Assembly: GCA_025526915.1 (NCBI GenBank)
Contig: JAHLKH010000073.1
Span: forward strand, 54,750 to 118,749
Source of the DNA: Entophlyctis helioformis
Lineage: Eukaryota; Chytridiomycota; Chytridiomycetes; Chytridiales; Chytriomycetaceae
Length of the DNA: 64,000 nt
Direction: 5' to 3'
Shown here piece by piece: positions 1-11,100 of the stretch. Every line of letters begins with the position of its first letter. The first letter of the stretch is position 1. The notes beneath the pieces were generated by a model that saw only the letters and a list, made by a program, of their open reading frames with translations, was not told the origin of the DNA and did not search any database. Both the position numbers and the translations under genes were made by a program.

Positions 1-1
1 C

Positions 2-1922
2 GACACCGACGGCCGCGTGATGGCGGTGCGGCCGCTTGGCGACGACCGCATTGCGTACTCGAGCTCCAAGCGCAACAACCGCGACAGCGACATCTATGTG
101 CGCTCGGCCATCAACCCGTCCGCCGACGACGGATCCGAGTTCATGCTGGTCGAGACCGACGGCATGTGGGCTGTGGCCGACTATGCCGCCGATGCCGACC
201 GCGCTCTGCTCGCCAAGTACAAGTCTGCCAGCGACATGTCCCTCTTTGTCGTCAGCACCAAGCGTCCTGCCGGCACCGACGCTGCGCCGTACACGGCTGC
301 CGACATGACGCCGCTGTCCGTGGCCGACCGCCCTGTCGTGCTTGCCGGCGCGCGCTGGCTGGACCCGTCTGCCGCGTCCAAGATCCTGTTCATCACGAAC
401 GCATTCACCGACTTTGATGCTCTGTGCGAGTTTGATCTGGCCACATCGACCACCAGCGAGATGGTCTCGTCGTCTGGCAACGGCCTTGTCCGGCTCGAGT
501 GGGACGTCGAGAGCTTTGACGTTGTCGACGACCACGTGTACTATTTCGCCAATGAGGACGGCTGGACCACGATCTTTGACCTCAACATGGCCACATCGAC
601 AGTCGAGTCGGTTCCAACCCCCGTGCCCGGCATCTTTGGCGAGTGCATGCTCAAGAAGCGCGCGGCTCCTCTCAATGGCAAGTCGAGCCTTGCCTGCGTG
701 GCCATCAACTCGCCTGCATCGCCCGGCTCGCTCATGACGGTCGATCTCGCCACCCGCGAATGGACCACGCTCGTCGCGTCGCCAGCCACGCCTGCATACC
801 CCGTCACCATCCCCTCGATCATCCGATGCGCGTCGTTTGACGGCGAGCTCGTGCCGGCGTTTGTGTATGCGCGCCAGGACATGCTCGACAAGACGGATGC
901 GTCTGTCCCTGTTGTCATTTACATCCACGGCGGACCCGAGTCGCAGTTTGTGCCCAACTTTGTGCCGGCCAACCACACGCTGTCGTTCCAGTTCCTGCTC
1001 AACGAGATGGGGGTTGCCGTGATCGCGCCGAATGTGCGCGGATCGCGTGGATACGGCACTCGATACATGAAGGCAGACGACCAGATGAAACGCGAAGACT
1101 CTGTGCGGTGAGTGCAGTTGCCGCTTGGGAGTGGTTGCTGACCCGCATTGCGTGCATGGCTGACGGACTGATGACTCGATTGGCGGCTCGATTGGATTGG
1201 ACTGGCAGTGATATTGGCGCCATTCTCGACTGGATTGCTGCACACCCGAGTCTCGACAGCAAGCGTGTCTGTGTGATGGGCCGCTCGTGTACGTGTTTGT
1301 GCGTGTTTGGCTTGGCTGACCAGCAGCCAGCTGGCAATTGTTCTGTGCCTGCTTGCTGATGAACGACGCGATGGACAGACGGTGGCTACATGGTGCTTGC
1401 CAGTCTGGTGCACTACTCGCCACGCCTTGCTTGCGGCGTCGCCACGTGCGGCATCAGTGACTTTGTGACGTTCCTTGAATCGACAGCAGTAAGCCAGCCA
1501 TCACCGAGCTTGCACATCTGCCAAGTGCACTCGCACCAACTGACGCCGACTGACGCCGACTGGCACACATCCCAAAACAACAACAGCCGTTCAGACGCGA
1601 TCTCCGTCGTCCAGAGTATGGCGACGAGCGGATCCCAGAGATGCGCGCGTTCCTGCACGACATCTCGCCGCTGACGCACACGGACAAGATCACGGTGCCG
1701 CTGTTCATGGGCCAGGGCGAGAACGATGTGCGCGTGCCGCTCAACGAGGCGATCCAGATGGCCAACAAGCTGGATGCCAACGGCGTTCCGTGCTGGCTGT
1801 TCATTGGCGAGAAGGAGGGCCACGTGTTCAAGCAGACGTCTGTGCAGGAGCAGCATGCCATCGCCATGGTGCACTTCCTGGACACGTTCCTGACCACGAC
1901 TGCTCGTGCAGCCAAGGAGTGA
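2..1922 (+). CDS. S9-family serine peptidase, 3' part of gene
   Basis: The gene is cut by the window edge, since its frame is open from base 2. Exons: 2-1107, 1209-1288, 1379-1488 and 1587-1922, all with GT..AG introns and matching phases. The N-terminal part looks like the beta-propeller of acylaminoacyl/dipeptidyl peptidases. The C-terminal part is the alpha/beta-hydrolase: HGGPE oxyanion region, nucleophile motif GRSYGG with the Tyr codon split by an intron, catalytic Asp in NDVRVP and catalytic His in KEGHVF. Members cleave short peptides or N-acylated amino acids. There is no visible signal peptide, but the true N-terminus is missing. Family assignment is confident; substrate specificity is not inferable. 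Confidence 0.88.
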
Positions 1923-2112
1923 GTCGCCTGGTCAAGCCAGAATGAACATGCATCCAAGACCGCCGTCCGACCATTGCAGCCACAGTCGCCCTTCGTGTCT
2001 TGATTGCAGCAATAACAGCCAGACATGCCTCGCATTCATCATCAAGTGCAAACATGTTCATTCAATCTGTGCAATTCTGTGCAATGCTGCTGTTTCTGTT
2101 CAGCCTCGCCAC

Positions 2113-5100
2113 TCACACAGCCGCAACCGCAGATGCCTGGCTCTCGTCCATCGGCTCGACCTGCGCAGCAAGTTCGGGGTTGACGAGTCTGTCCACGTCG
2201 CGCTGGATCTTGACAAACGCCTGGCGCACATCCGATGCTGCTGCACGATTGCCTGGCTGGTCTCGCATCAGGCGACGGATCTCTGTGCGAATCTTGCCAA
2301 CAATCACAACACGTGCACCAGCGTCAGGCGTGCCCCAGCCAAATGATGCGCTGATGGCATCCTTGGTGACACTGGCGGCCGTCGCACCAAAGCTCCACAG
2401 ATCAGACGCGATCGAGTAGGTGCGGCCAGAGAGTGCTCGGGTGCAATGAACGAGTCGGTGCCATGGATTTCCCTGCGACACACAGAAGAGCGACTGGCAG
2501 AGACCTCGGTTGCTGAACCAAAGTCGAAGAGGCACCAGACCTGGCGACGGCGCGAGTACATGATGTTGCTCGGGCTGATGTCGCAGTGCACAACATGGAG
2601 AGACGCGAGGTGTTCAAGTGCAGCCAGACCGTGCATGACGTACGTCACGACATGCTGCAGACAGGTCGCTGGGCTGCCAGTGCACAGCATGGCCTGATCA
2701 TGGAACAGTCGCTCCTCGCAAGCACAATGCCAGGGCCGTCCGTGGCCAGGCTCTTGGCTGCAACAAACTTGACAATGTTCGGGTGGCCCTGCACCATGCG
2801 CGTCATCTCGATCTCCTTGCTCCAGCCGCGCGGCTTGTGCTTGACGCACAGCGTCGTGCCATCGCGTTCCTTGGCAAACACGACGGTGATGCCATGTGGT
2901 GCTGAGAACTGCTCGACCTTGGACAGCTTCCAGGAACGCAGAAGCTCGCCCATGATGCCCAATGCGCTGCCTGACCCGCCCGCCCCGCCTGCATCGCCAC
3001 CACTGGTCTTGCTTGGCGTGCGTGCCGATCCGAGTTCTCGTGGCGCTTTAGGCTGATTCTTTTTGGCTGTCGGCTGTTTGTTAGTATCGCGTGAGGGCAC
3101 AGGCGACGGTGCACCTTTTGGATAGTTGTATGGCTCGTCGAGGTTCGTTGTGGTGCTGAGCCAGTTGAACAGTTGTCGTGAATATCCTCGAAGATGATTG
3201 GCAAAGTCGAAAATCTTCCCCACATGGCCAGCAACATGCGTGTGACCCTCGTCAGTGCTGAGATCAGCGCGCACGAAACCCATGAGGCGTTTGTCGGTGG
3301 GAGCCTGTCCTTGATCGTCCTGGCCTGCAATGTCTTCCAGAATCTGCTCGTCCACAGCTGCGCTAGCAGCAAGTGCCTGCTCATCGATATCTGAAGGATC
3401 TGTGGCTGAGGCACCTGACTCTGCTGATGCTGATGCTGATGCTGCTGCTGCTGATGCTGATTCTGATGCCGATGCTGCTGCTGGACCTTGAGCCTGCGTG
3501 TCAAACGAGATGGTCCAGTCGCTCTTGTTCGTATGGAGCAGCAGTACGACTTCACCACTTGTCTGAAAGACTGGCCGCATACAGATAAACTCGATGGTCG
3601 ACGCTCCAATCAGTGCGCCATAGACACGCAGCTCGTTTTTCATGTCTACTGAAGCACCACGGAACAACCCTGGAGATGGTCCATTGCACAGACATGGATG
3701 GTGAGTATTGTGTGTGTCTGGTATGCAACAAGCAATGCGGCGCAAGCAATGCAGCACATTCAGCCACTTACCAAGCCAGACAAGCATGCACATCATCATG
3801 TCGCATGCAATCTTCTGGAAATCCTTGTGGTCGTCGGTTCCAGTAACGCGGAATCCAGACACCTCGGCAAGAAAGAACGGACAGCGAAGGGATGCCAACT
3901 GAGTTGCCGTGCGATCGTCATTCGTCCTGCGAGGCGGGTTCTTGATACACGCCGCAATGTCGGGACGCCGCCTGTCGAACTGCTTGTTGTAGTTGCTCAA
4001 TTGGTCCTCGGCACTGACGCCAACCAACGGATCGAGGCTCTCGAGGGCCGCCTTGAAGATCGTGTGGTACATAATGTTGTAGCCGGCTTCTGGAGCCGCC
4101 TCCATCTTGTGCCAAAACGAGTTGAGGGCGAGCATAGCCCTTCGCCATGCTGCTGCTTGATGCCTACGCGCATGCACGTCCAGGCGGCTGGTGATGCTGA
4201 CCGGGAGAGGGGCTCCAACTGCAAGGCCGCGATGAGCCGCTCCAGAGCATTCTGCGACTCGTCCGCAGCAATGTCGTTTGCCCTGCGAACCGCAGTGCGT
4301 GATGGTGGCTGCCCAATCGAGACGAGCATGACCGGGTTGTCAAACATGCGGCTGGATGGATCAAGCCGCCCAAACTGCTTGAATGCCGCGACATAGATGA
4401 TGCCGAACCGCGACAGAGAGAACATCCGCCGGGCAACAGTCTCCGAGCGAATGGCGGCCAAGAGACGATCGACGTCGCTGCTGGTAGCCGCCTCGCGCTT
4501 TGCTCGCTGTCGTGCAAACACTGTCATCGCCTGCTTCTTGGCTTCGATGATCCAGCTACCTTTAAGCAGCAGGTGCGCGATATCTGGTCAAGTCAACAAC
4601 AAAGAGTCAGCAAGCAAGCAGACCCAGAGCCAGCACAGCAGCAGCACACATACCAGCAGGAATGGTGGCTGGCTGCGGCCCAGATTGGAAATACTCGATG
4701 ACATAGGTATCATCAAAGTTGACAGAAGCGTCATCGTCCAGCACTTGGTCGTTTAGGCGAACGATGAAACCGTCGCTGTCTTTGCTGACCATATCAGCGA
4801 TGTCTTGTTTGAGACAAAGAACAGTCTGCTCCTGAAGCTAATGCTGCCCTTCATGTCACCGAATGTGAACATGGTTTTTTTACGACGCTGGCGGGCGGGC
4901 GGCGGTGTCTTGGGCTGAGCCGATGCAGCAGCAGGAGCGGCAGCAGTAGCGGCTGCGGTTTCGTCCGAGACAAAGAAGGGATTGGCTGGATCGAAGAATG
5001 CCGGCTCAGGGTTTTGTTGGTGGTCTGCAGACGCACTGCCACTGGCGGGGAGCTGAGAGGGTCCAGCAGACGCACTGCCACCTGCGGTGTCTTGGGCAGA

Positions 5101-5187
5101 GCTTGCTGCTGGTGCTGTTTGCGGCTGGCCTCTGCGAGGCCGTAGGCCTTCTCTCCGACTGCCGCCAGCTTGTCCTTCGTCCGACAT
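2113..5187 (-). pseudogene. protein-kinase-like gene with several frame breaks
   Basis: Coding fragments in changing frames run from a possible start at 5187 (alternative 5241) to a stop at 2113. Two ordinary introns are clear: 4584-4653, and 3670-3771, which is 102 bp and open in frame. The C-terminal third is a protein kinase domain: VFAKERDG, then the catalytic loop HCDISPSNIM, DFG at the Mg site, an APE motif, and SIASDLWSFG in the C-lobe. The catalytic loop has HCD where HRD is usual. Frame jumps with no possible intron occur near 4825, 4160-4190, 2710-2730 and 2430. The N-terminal region is not recognised. It resembles expanded fungal kinases such as FunK1 only in the loop. The breaks may be decay or assembly indels. 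Confidence 0.6.
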
Positions 5188-5265
5188 CTGGTTGACAGTT
5201 GGCAGTTGAGGCGGAAAGATGCGAAATCCACGCAGATTCATTCGTCGTGACAGAGCGGGATCGTG

Positions 5266-5883
5266 CTATCCAGCGTCGTGCTCGACAAGCACGGCGACAT
5301 CGTCGCTCTTCTGTCGGTCGTGCTGCCCCAATGGCGTGCCTGCTGATATCCGCACAGTCGCCTCGCATTCTGCATCCAGTGATCCGTCTTTGATATCAAC
5401 AACGCTCGAGTCTCGATCACTCTGCGACGAGCTGCTGCTGCTGCTGTTGCTGCTGCTGTCCGAGGATGCCGCTGTCAATGGCGCTGTTGCCGTGTCTGAC
5501 CGCCGCTTGCGACGCAGCTGACGCAGCCGACGACGGTGGCGACGACGGTCTCTGTCTGCCTTGATGTCCAGCCGCATTTGCCGGATCCGGCGATGGCGGA
5601 CGACCAGGAAGACGGCGGTGGAGATGAGGATGTTGAGCACCACGATGCCAATGGCGACTCCCTGTGAATGCGGCATGCTGCGTGAGTGGATGGAGTCGGC
5701 GGCATGCACAAGAGCAGAGCAGCGATGGGCGTGAGAGAGCGGCAATGCACCCACCATCCAGATCCAGAAGAAGCTGTCGCCTTGGCGGTTGATGTCTTGG
5801 ATGCGAGAGATCTCTGTGCTGTCAGTCTGTGCGATGGGCTGCGATGGTGCTGGCGACGGCTGCTGTGGCTGTTGGACGGACAT
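5266..5883 (-). CDS. small single-pass membrane protein, hypothetical
   Basis: Two exons, 5755-5883 and 5266-5661, are joined across a 93-bp GT..AG intron and predict 174 residues. After a polar, proline/glutamine-rich N-terminus (MSVQQPQQPSP), a hydrophobic helix GVAIGIVVLNILISTAVFLV starts right at the exon junction. A strongly basic stretch (RHRRIRQM, RRRHRRR) and a serine-rich tail encoded by CTG/GCT repeats follow. The positive-inside rule suggests the basic C-terminal part is cytoplasmic. The intron has no in-frame stop, so retention would insert 31 residues before the helix. No family is recognised. An upstream 5' exon cannot be excluded. Confidence 0.55.
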   Translation of the reverse strand: MSVQQPQQPSPAPSQPIAQTDSTEISRIQDINRQGDSFFWIWMVGALPLSHAHRCSALVHAADSIHSRSMPHSQGVAIGIVVLNILISTAVFLVVRHRRIRQMRLDIKADRDRRRHRRRLRQLRRKRRSDTATAPLTAASSDSSSNSSSSSSSQSDRDSSVVDIKDGSLDAECEATVRISAGTPLGQHDRQKSDDVAVLVEHDAG

Positions 5884-6239
5884 GGCAGGGCAATGGCAAG
5901 TAGAGCGTGGTGGTGGTGGTGGTGGTGTGTCGCAGTGCGTGCAGCAGATGGAGCGCTGGCAGCATCCGCTCTTTATGGAGATGCGGCTGCGGCAATGACA
6001 GACAGAGCGGTGCACGACGCGGCATTGGCGGGACAGACCCGCGCAGTCGGCACGGCCTTGCAATCTTGACGCGGCTGAACCTTTGATGCTGCTTATCAGT
6101 CGCACATGCATCGCAGACACGCTGCTGAATGGCTGCTGAATGGCTGCCGGATGGCGACGCCGTGGCTCACACGCGGAGATACAGTGCAGATACGTCCGTT
6201 CATTCACATGCCAGACAAGCGTCGCCGTGAAGATCGCCG

Positions 6240-7910
6240 TCACCATTTGGACCACGAGCCGTCCTCGGCAGCATCCTGCACGACCAGCGTCATCTGGACT
6301 CGCGGCACCCAGTCGCCTCTGCTTGTGTTGAACCGCCGCACAAACCCATCGTCGACCGCCGACGGCACCACATCCGCATACATGTCCGTGACGATAAAGT
6401 CGCGCGTGCCAGTGAGCCGCTCCAGCCGCACAGTCTCGAGCAGCGGCAGCTGGGCGGACAGCTTCTCGATGGTCTCGTTGCGCGACGTCTCGGTGATGTC
6501 GGAGAGTGTGAGGTGTCGGAGATTGCGCATGTGCTGGATGCACTGGTGGACGACATGGTCAATGTCCGAGTACGGCGGTGGAGAAACCGGCCGTGATGCT
6601 GCTGCTGCCGATAGTGATGCTGCTGGCGCTGGCGATGGCGATGCTGACGAGGCCGATTGCGACATGGATCGCGAGTGCGAGTGCGAGCGCGAGTGTGATG
6701 GCCCTGGCGAGGACGCGGACGATGGCGGCAGGAGTGACAGCTGCGCAAGACGGTCGAATGGTGCATACGACATGGCCAGAGTGTCCAGATGGCAGCACAG
6801 ATACGTGGTGAACAGATCCCAAGCATCGATGGTCGCGAGCTTGAGCCGCGTGCAGCCTCGCACGTCCAGCTGCCGCAGCGTCTTGACCAGCATCGACTTG
6901 GCGAGCAGCGGGACCACCTGGTCAGTGAGTGTCTGGCAGCCACGCAGCACGAGCGATCGCAGCGGCGACGAGAAGAGCGGGTTGGAGAACGCCATGGCGA
7001 ACGTGTCGGTGATGCGGAGGCAGCCAGACAGATCGAGCGTCTCGAGGCACCGCAGTTGGAGCACCTGCAGCAGCGTGGTGTCGTGCGTGGGAGTGCCGCC
7101 CAGACGCAGGTCCTTGAGGGCAGGCGTCAGCGACACGAGCGACACGAGGCACGAGTCGACGGCCATGGTGGGCCGATCGCTCATGTCGAGCACGGCCAGG
7201 TGGCGGCCGACAAGCCGCAGCAGCGTGTCGACGCCTGCGGGCGAGATGTTTGGCGTGGCGGCAATGGACAGGCGGGACAGACGCGGCGATGGACAGACCG
7301 GCAGCGGCGGCTCGCGTGACGGCGTTGGCCAAGGGATCAGCGGCACGGGAAGCAGCACAGCAGCGTTCTTGCGGTCGTCGAACGGCGAGTATGGCGGCAG
7401 CGTGGGGACATGGCCAGGCGGATCCTGCCAGCGAGCAGGCGGCGGTCGAGGCGATGGCGACGATGGCGACGATGGCGACGCAGACAGACCGAGGCGAGAC
7501 GCAGCCAGTTGCACGCACGCGTCTGTGAGGAAGCCGACGCCGCGCAGATCCAGGCTGTGCAGGCTGGTGCACGCAGCCAGCACCGTTGCCAGCCACGTCT
7601 CGTCGACCTCGGAGTACATGGACTCGCCGACGCCAGACAGGTCGAGCGAGCGCACCAGGGCGGCGGTGTGCGCTGTGCGAGGCGATCCGAGGGTTGCCGT
7701 GAGAGCGTTGAGCGAGCGCACAGCGTTGTCTGAGCGGACGCCGAAGCGGGGAGCGGCGAACAAGGCGGGCAGGGCGAGGGCGTGCCACGAGCGGCTGGCC
7801 TGCGACAGCAGCGAGAGCGTGCTCTGCGAGGATGCGCAGAAGGCCAGGATGGTGCGTGCGACGGGCTCTGGCACACCGAGGCCGGCCGTGGTGTCGTGCT
7901 GCGATGCCAT
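6240..7910 (-). CDS. F-box / leucine-rich-repeat protein
   Basis: This single-exon gene predicts 556 residues from the ATG at 7910. The N-terminal segment PVARTILAFCASSQSTLSLL fits a divergent F-box, the Skp1-binding module of SCF ubiquitin ligases. It is followed by AMN1/GRR1-type leucine-rich repeats: LRSLDLSGV, LHSLDLRGVGFLTDACV, LETLDLSGCLRITD, LRSLVLRGCQTLTD and LRQLDVRGCTRL. Low-complexity serine/proline stretches interrupt the repeats. Such proteins usually select phosphorylated substrates for ubiquitination. The frame stays open upstream to 8183 through a 12-bp repeat and into the 3' end of the SUN gene. I chose 7910 as start because upstream sequence is repeat-derived. Confidence 0.75.
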   Translation of the reverse strand: MASQHDTTAGLGVPEPVARTILAFCASSQSTLSLLSQASRSWHALALPALFAAPRFGVRSDNAVRSLNALTATLGSPRTAHTAALVRSLDLSGVGESMYSEVDETWLATVLAACTSLHSLDLRGVGFLTDACVQLAASRLGLSASPSSPSSPSPRPPPARWQDPPGHVPTLPPYSPFDDRKNAAVLLPVPLIPWPTPSREPPLPVCPSPRLSRLSIAATPNISPAGVDTLLRLVGRHLAVLDMSDRPTMAVDSCLVSLVSLTPALKDLRLGGTPTHDTTLLQVLQLRCLETLDLSGCLRITDTFAMAFSNPLFSSPLRSLVLRGCQTLTDQVVPLLAKSMLVKTLRQLDVRGCTRLKLATIDAWDLFTTYLCCHLDTLAMSYAPFDRLAQLSLLPPSSASSPGPSHSRSHSHSRSMSQSASSASPSPAPAASLSAAAASRPVSPPPYSDIDHVVHQCIQHMRNLRHLTLSDITETSRNETIEKLSAQLPLLETVRLERLTGTRDFIVTDMYADVVPSAVDDGFVRRFNTSRGDWVPRVQMTLVVQDAAEDGSWSKW

Positions 7911-7914
7911 TCGT

Positions 7915-7974
7915 GCTGCTGCTGGATCTGCTGCTGGATCTGCTGCTGGATCTGTTGCTGGATCTGTTGCTGGA
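7915..7974. repeat. 12-bp tandem repeat upstream of the F-box/LRR gene
   Basis: About five copies of ctgctggatctg with small changes lie immediately 5' of the F-box/LRR start codon. On the minus strand the array would read as a DPAADPAADP-type peptide in frame with that gene. It is probably leader sequence, or an alternative N-terminal extension. Confidence 0.85.
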
Positions 7975-8133
7975 AAGCATGAAACGACGCATCTGCTTGG
8001 CTGGCTTGCTGGCTGGCTGGCTGGTGCTTGGACGCTCGTGACGGTGTTTATTGTGTGCAGCAGCAGCAGCAGCAACAACCAGCCGCACTCGCACTCGCAC
8101 ACACACGCACTCGCTGCAAGACATCGCGCAGAC

Positions 8134-11100
8134 TCACTCGCGGCCGTGGATGCGGATTCTGTACAGACACGTCCACGCCGCATTGCCCCAGTTGGACCGC
8201 ACTCGCACAGCCACCGCGTGCACCTTGGTGCCCATCAGCCGCTGCACAGGGAACACGCGCAGCGACTCGCGCTGCGGATCAAACTCGTACTCGCCGAGCA
8301 GCACGCCTGCCGGTGCGGTCTGGGCCGGCTGCTTGCCACTCTGCTTGCCGCTCTGCTTGCCGCTCTGCTTGCCACTCTGCTTGCCAGTGGTCGCTGCCTC
8401 GGTGGTTGTCGACGCCTGGCGCACAGCAGGCTCGTCAAGACGCTCAAGAAGCTGCGTCTTGAACCGCGATGCATCCAGCACCGCCCACAGCTCAATGTGC
8501 CGCGGTGCACTCTCCTTCTGCCGGCCGATCCACAGCTCTTTGGGCAGATGCTCGACCGTGATGTCCGTCGGAATGATGGATGCAGCCAAGTTGATCCCGA
8601 GCATGCCGCGGGATCCTGTGCACAGATGGCCCGTCGCAGTCAGTGGCAAGTGCAGACAGATCAGTGCAGGTTGTGAGGGATCAGACTGTACCTGCCATGG
8701 CCCAGCAGCTGCCAGGTCGGATATCTGGAGACAGAGCAGCAACAGGCGGCTTGCCCCTGACCTTGGGAACACCAAGCCACGCTCCAAACACACCAGGCGT
8801 GAATGGCACCGAGTACGTTTCCGTGGTCAGCTCGGCATTGACTTGAGCGCCGCCAGCCGCCAGCGCATAGTCAGGAATCGCCAGAACATCCGCTCGGTAC
8901 TTGGCGAGTGCACTTGAGACAATATCCCGCACCATCTTCTCCACGGCGTCTGTCGATGGCGGCAATGGCTGTGCTGGCGCAACAGGCGTGGGAGCCGCTG
9001 CTTTGGACTGCTCCACTGTGTCAAGACGGCTGGAGAGAGCGCCAACATCGTCGCGAAAGTGGACAAGGGCAGCACGCAGCTTGCTTTCGATGAGATCGAG
9101 CGTCTGCTCTTGTGTGAGCACGATGTTAGAGGACAACCGCGCGTCCAATTCGGCCGATGCAATCGCCTCCAGCCCAGCACGGTTCTTGTCCATGAACGCT
9201 GTCCACTCGGCAACGCTGTCAACAGCAACCTTGGTGCGCATCTGCTCAATCTCGTGCTGCAGTTGTGTCTGCTGGCTGGATAGCTGCTCTTTGAGTTGCA
9301 GTTGCAGAGTCTGCTCCTGCTCGCTGATCTGCTGCTCGAGTCGTGCTTGCTGCTTTTCCAGGTCCCGCTTAACAGACTGCCGATGCTCCTGCAAGTCGAC
9401 AAGTAGCTGCTGCATATCCGTCTTATGGAGCGTCTGAATGGCCTGCTGCTGCTCGCCAATGTTGCCCAGCTGCTGCTCCGTCTGCGTTTGCTGTAATGCA
9501 GCCAATTGCAGGTGCTGTGTATGCTCGTCCTTGAGTTTCTGAAGTGCCGATTCGAGTTGCCCTTGCTGCGTCTGCAAGTGTTGCTGGCGATCTTGGAGCC
9601 CCTGTAGCTGCGACTGGCGCTCCTGGTCGCGATCGACAAAGTGCTGCTTGGTGCGGCTCTCCGACTGCTCGATCTTGAGGTTTGCAGCATCTTCAGCAAG
9701 ACGCATGCCGCATCAATGTCGTGCTTGTTGGCGAGACCGTCGGTCGCGGCCTTGACTGAACTCGACACGTGATCCCGTACCCAGGCTTCTGTGTGCTGTT
9801 CAACCTGCGTCTGCAACCGATGCATCTCTGTCTGCACTTGCTGCATCTGCTGAGAAAGGAGGTTCTGCAACTTCTCGTTCTGCTGCTGCTCCAGTGCAAG
9901 TCGGTCCTTGTCGCTGAGACCCGCGGACTGCTGCTCTTGATGCATCTGTTGGAGCAGCTCCTGGTGCTTTTGTTGCTGCTCAATCTGCGACCTCAACAGC
10001 TGCAGCTCCTGGTGCTGCTCGGTGATTTGAGAATGCAGCTGCTTGTGGGTATCCTGCTGCTTCGCCTCTATGCCCTTGGTGACATCAAGCATCTCGTTGC
10101 GTACTGCGAACCGAGTCTCGACAGCCTGCCAAAACTCGGGCGGCAGCTCAACGTCGCGTGTCGTGGCTGATTTGCGCGCAACAACAAAGCCTGGCAAGTC
10201 GACCGAGTCGCGAATGGCAGCCAGGACGCGCTTGACCGTGTCTTCGCGGTCGCCAAGTTCATGCACTCTCTGGCTCAGTTTGTCGACAATGCCATGCAGC
10301 TCGTCCAGACGCCCATCCAGACGGCGCGATGCTGCATCAGCGGCACTCGAGTCGCCACGTCCCTGCTGCACCTGCAACTCAAGCTGTTGCAACTGAGCCT
10401 TGTAGTCGCCAAGAACGCCTGTCATTTGCTTCAGCTGCTCGCCATACGCACCGAGAGTGTCCCGCTTTGCTGCATCCCCAGTCTGCATCTGGCTGTGGAG
10501 CGACTCGATTCGTTGGGCAAGTGTTGTAAGCTGGCTCTCGAGTTGCTGCTGATATTGCTTGCGATCATCGGCGGACTGTGATACCAAATGCTGCAGTGCT
10601 TCGTGCCCCTGCTGCATATCGTGTCCAACAGCAATCAGACGCTTGGAGTAGTCTGTCATGGACTTTTCGGCTGTGGACATACGGCCCTCGAGTCTAGCCA
10701 ACTTGCGTTCCAAGACCCGGATGGCTTTCAGGTTGGTCTGATCAGCTTTTGTTGGCCCACCAGCGGCAGTTGCCAATTGAGGATCTTGACTTGATTCTTC
10801 AGGGCCAGAAGCAGCCGGCAGCGGAGAGTGGGGCGATCCTAGAATGCCGTCGATGCTGCTACGCGGATCATGGATAAACGACTCGATGATGCTGGTGATG
10901 TTGGGCGATAATAAACCACTGAATGGCCTTGACGAGAAGCCACCGAGTGCGGACCGGCTGCTGCCATCCAAATCGAGGTCACCATATGGCTTGGATGCAA
11001 GGAGGTAGACGCCAAGGCTGCCAATGAGACCAAGCAGCCAGAAATTACGCCACTGCTGGATGATCGAGCCAATGAGCGCAAACGTGCCAGTGAACAGTTT

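Noticed and set aside
6106..8676. Long open frame on the + strand (about 850 codons) opposite the F-box/LRR and SUN genes
   Set aside because: It mirrors GC-rich coding sequence on the other strand. The translation is Arg/Ser-rich with no domain, while the minus strand gives clear LRR and SUN motifs.
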